Source: Agapanthus africanus (Eukaryota > Streptophyta > Magnoliopsida > Asparagales > Amaryllidaceae). From it: a stretch of 64,000 bases of DNA. Both the position numbers and the translations under genes were made by a program. Below are positions 61,595 to 64,000 of the stretch, one piece after another. Within the stretch, counting starts at the first letter, position 1, and every line of letters starts with the position of its first letter. The stretch covers positions 517,757,772 to 517,821,771 of the forward strand of contig JASDDO010000001.1 of assembly GCA_030015575.1 (NCBI GenBank). Direction: 5' to 3'. The notes beneath the pieces were generated by a model that made no database searches, was not told the origin of the DNA, and saw only the letters and a program-made list of their open reading frames with translations.

Positions 61595-63562
61595 TTGGTT
61601 TTTCATCAAAACATCCCAAACCTACTGATCCGGAATTAGGGTCCCTGCTTTTACGAAATAACAGCATGGATACTATTATACTTATCCACCGGTGAGTGTT
61701 GGTGTAAACAGAGGGGGGCTAATGGATATTGGATATTTACTGAGCGTTGAATGGTTTGAGATCATCCTACGTTTTCTATTTTCCACCCTCAAATCGGAAA
61801 AGTGATAGATAAGTCATTAAGCACCGCACAGAATTAGTGCCTTGAAAATCCTAAACCATCCACGACATATTAAACCTAAGGACCTTCTTGATACATATAT
61901 TTGTGGATCATTCCATTTTCAGCGCACTGATTCTATCAATGCAGATGTTGTTATTTGGAGAAGGAGATTTTGTTAAAAGCATGAAAAGTAAAGGTGACAA
62001 TTAATCTTCACAATGCATTTGCTTTAACCAATTTCGCTGTTTATATATAATACAGTGGATTTAAATCAGGAGTCTTTCTAAACTTACACCAACAATACTA
62101 ATAAAATGAGTGTAGCTATAACGCGGTCGCAAACCATTTTTCATTCTTCAAGCCATGACCGCATCAAGCTACAACCTATTATTTAGATCAAAGAAAAACC
62201 GGTAATGCTTTTGGATGCGAATATCTTGAATGCCTCTACATTAATAAGTTTATATATACGAGTTCTATAAGGTTGATAGTGTTCGATAAAAGTATGCAAA
62301 TGATGCTTTTTTCCATCCATGTTAACTTTAATTAAAGTTTTACAAGAATATTCGAAAACATTATCATCCATCTCCAATTCTTAATTTTTGTCTTAAATTA
62401 ATGCAATATTTTGAAGTAAAAAGCACGGATGGGTATTATAGCAAAGAACCAATAATTGGGGCTTTTTTTTTCCATATTGGGCCCCAATCTCTAAGAGTGT
62501 GTGACCATTAATATATTCTTGATCTTTTTGTTGTTCTAATTTTGGTGCTTCCTCTCTGTCTTGTTTTTCTCCTCCTCCTTTTCTTCTCTTTCTCCTGCAT
62601 TTGCTTTTCCTCTCCGCTGTTCGCCTTCTCCTCCTTCTTTTCTCTTTCGGCCGTCGTTGATGCATTTTTTTTTATAATAACAGCCGAGCTGGTGTACCAA
62701 CTTTTATCGTCTTTTTGTGTTCAAAATGGAGGGTAATATGAGAAAATTACTTCCTTAACATGTTTTGTTATATAAAACATCTAATGGATAGATGGTAAAA
62801 TAATCAGGGTGCTAAAACAGACTAGCAGCTAAGAGAATTGAGTTCTTTTTTCTTTTTTAACAGTGAAGGCCTTTGGGGGGTTTATCCAGAAACCCCGAGA
62901 TTTGGAGGGCCATAAAGAACAAAAATGTTGGATAAAATAGAGAAATAATTGATAGGTAATAATTTAAAATAGAATATGATTTTATAAAATATTTCTTTGA
63001 AAAATATGATCACATAAACAATATATAGGAAATAAAATAAAAGTTAGAAAGTCGAATCTGACGAAGAGAGACGTGCAGATAGCTGCGCTACCCTAATAAC
63101 GTATTGCCACTCCTCGTATAGATTGTACCAACAAAGGCATTCCCAAGGTAAAACACTTCTCGGCCCGTTCGATCCCTCCGTTGAGTACGAATCACATAGA
63201 AAACTTTGGTTTTGATCTCGTTATCAATTGGTATTCGATGAAAATAAAGTAAATCAAAAGATTTCCTCTAATCTGATTTTGTATGGAAGACTTTGTGAAG
63301 GAAGTGCTCTTCGTTTGCACAAAGTTGCAAACAAAGAACAGTTCTAGGCTTGGATTGTAATTGGATTAATGCAGAGATTGATATCTTGTTGTTGTTTTTC
63401 TTTTCTCATAAGTAATTGTTTTTCCTACGGTTATTTTGAAAAGTCGCATCTCAATCAGTTGAGAGCACCCATTCGATTTGAAATTCAAACTAAAATTAAC
63501 TGTCAGTAACTTCCATGTCAGATGTCTGGTGCCAGTTCAAATTTCCTTCACCAGACGTTTGG
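61595..63562. other. Intergenic, AT-rich, no gene seen
   Basis: It contains a pyrimidine-rich block at 62540-62660. A GC-richer stretch at 63050-63180 could be a decayed retroelement part. Two imperfect CCAGACGTTTGG/CAGATGTCTGG palindromes lie at 63515-63562. Confidence 0.4.
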
Positions 63563-64000
63563 TGTAACACCCTAGAACTTAAGTACAGTATAATAATAGT
63601 ATCAATTTAATTTTTTTCTCAAATAAAATTATTATTTTTATTATTGGAGTTTAATATTTTTAGTTAAGATAAAACATATAATTATGGTATTCTAAATTTG
63701 TTAATTAGAAATTGTTTTCTAATCAAGTATTATCATATTTTAATATGCTTATAATATTTTATTGTCTACTTTAGTATTGTAACTAAATAGATAATAATAG
63801 TATGATTGTTTTACCAAAATAAATTTAGTATTTAAGTTTGTTTGATAACTTATTAATATCTTATTTTAATTTGCATCTAATATATTTTCAAATATTAGTT
63901 TATATAACCAAATATATTATGGTTATCTAAATTAGTTAAGTATATGATATTTAACTTTTAAAGTTTTGTTTCCTAAATCTAATAATGTATTATTTATATT
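63563..64000 (+). mobile_element. Probable gypsy LTR start, running out of the window
   Basis: TGTAACACCCTAGAAC matches the TGTAACACCC start used by the element at 13344. From there the sequence becomes very AT-rich, as in LTR U3 regions. Only 438 bp are visible, so this rests on the first ten bases and the composition change. Confidence 0.5.

Overview
This is nuclear DNA of a flowering plant, most likely a eudicot. The genes are intron-rich and have clear plant orthologues: an Arabidopsis UBP15-type deubiquitinase, an IDA-like peptide precursor and a DUF538 protein. The left 60% is a stack of plant LTR retrotransposons and the right 40% is gene-bearing DNA dotted with MITEs. There are no operons, CRISPR arrays or prokaryotic features. 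Species cannot be fixed from the sequence alone.

Region 1 (1-5597) holds the 3' part of a long gypsy-type LTR (1-2578, + strand), a GCACATG/GCACGTG-rich degenerate repeat (2579-2850), and the 5' end of a minus-strand LTR element (leader, tRNA-iMet-type primer site at 3554-3566, LTR 3568-5597).

Region 2 (5598-38225) is one old minus-strand chromovirus (Tekay-like Ty3/gypsy) blown up to about 32.6 kb by nested insertions. Its 3' LTR is 5598-8318, its decayed pol lies in 8332-13343, its gag-pro in 26579-28148 and its split 5' LTR in 28291-38225. Four insertions sit inside it, each with TG...CA ends and a 5-bp target duplication: (a) 9685-11516, TSD TGACC, in integrase; (b) 13344-26573, TSD CACTA, a young + strand element with 2706-bp LTRs about 1.2% diverged by eye, cutting the protease at GMDW; (c) inside (b), a 3.8-kb solo LTR 18505-22317, TSD TTTGA, which cuts an otherwise open pol frame; (d) in the old 5' LTR, a 4.06-kb solo LTR 29876-36770, TSD ATTTT, itself split by (e) a 2.83-kb solo LTR 32351-35184, TSD ACGCC. 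Element (e) is the same family as the old element. The insertion order can be read directly from the sequence. LTRs of the old family carry a tRNA-like segment (A-box and B-box at tRNA spacing) in U3, about 110 bp from the LTR start.

Region 3 (38226-39079) holds a broken + strand Ty1/copia RNase H end and a probable short LTR.

Region 4 (39080-64000) is genic. A UBP15-like ubiquitin protease has 13 coding exons (41502-50386, 865 aa, MYND plus USP domains), with MITEs in three introns. An IDA-like secreted peptide gene is at 52131-52445. A two-exon DUF538 gene is on the minus strand (56057-53867), its 1.75-kb intron holding two MITEs. The rest is intergenic: further MITEs, a low-copy tandem repeat, a GC-rich patch, a possible mitochondrial-DNA insertion (about 60.1-61.0 kb), and the start of another LTR (63563 to the window end).

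The three genes show no sign of acting together. Most of the interest lies in the readable retrotransposon stratigraphy, the tRNA-like segment in the LTRs and the young element that lacks protease.
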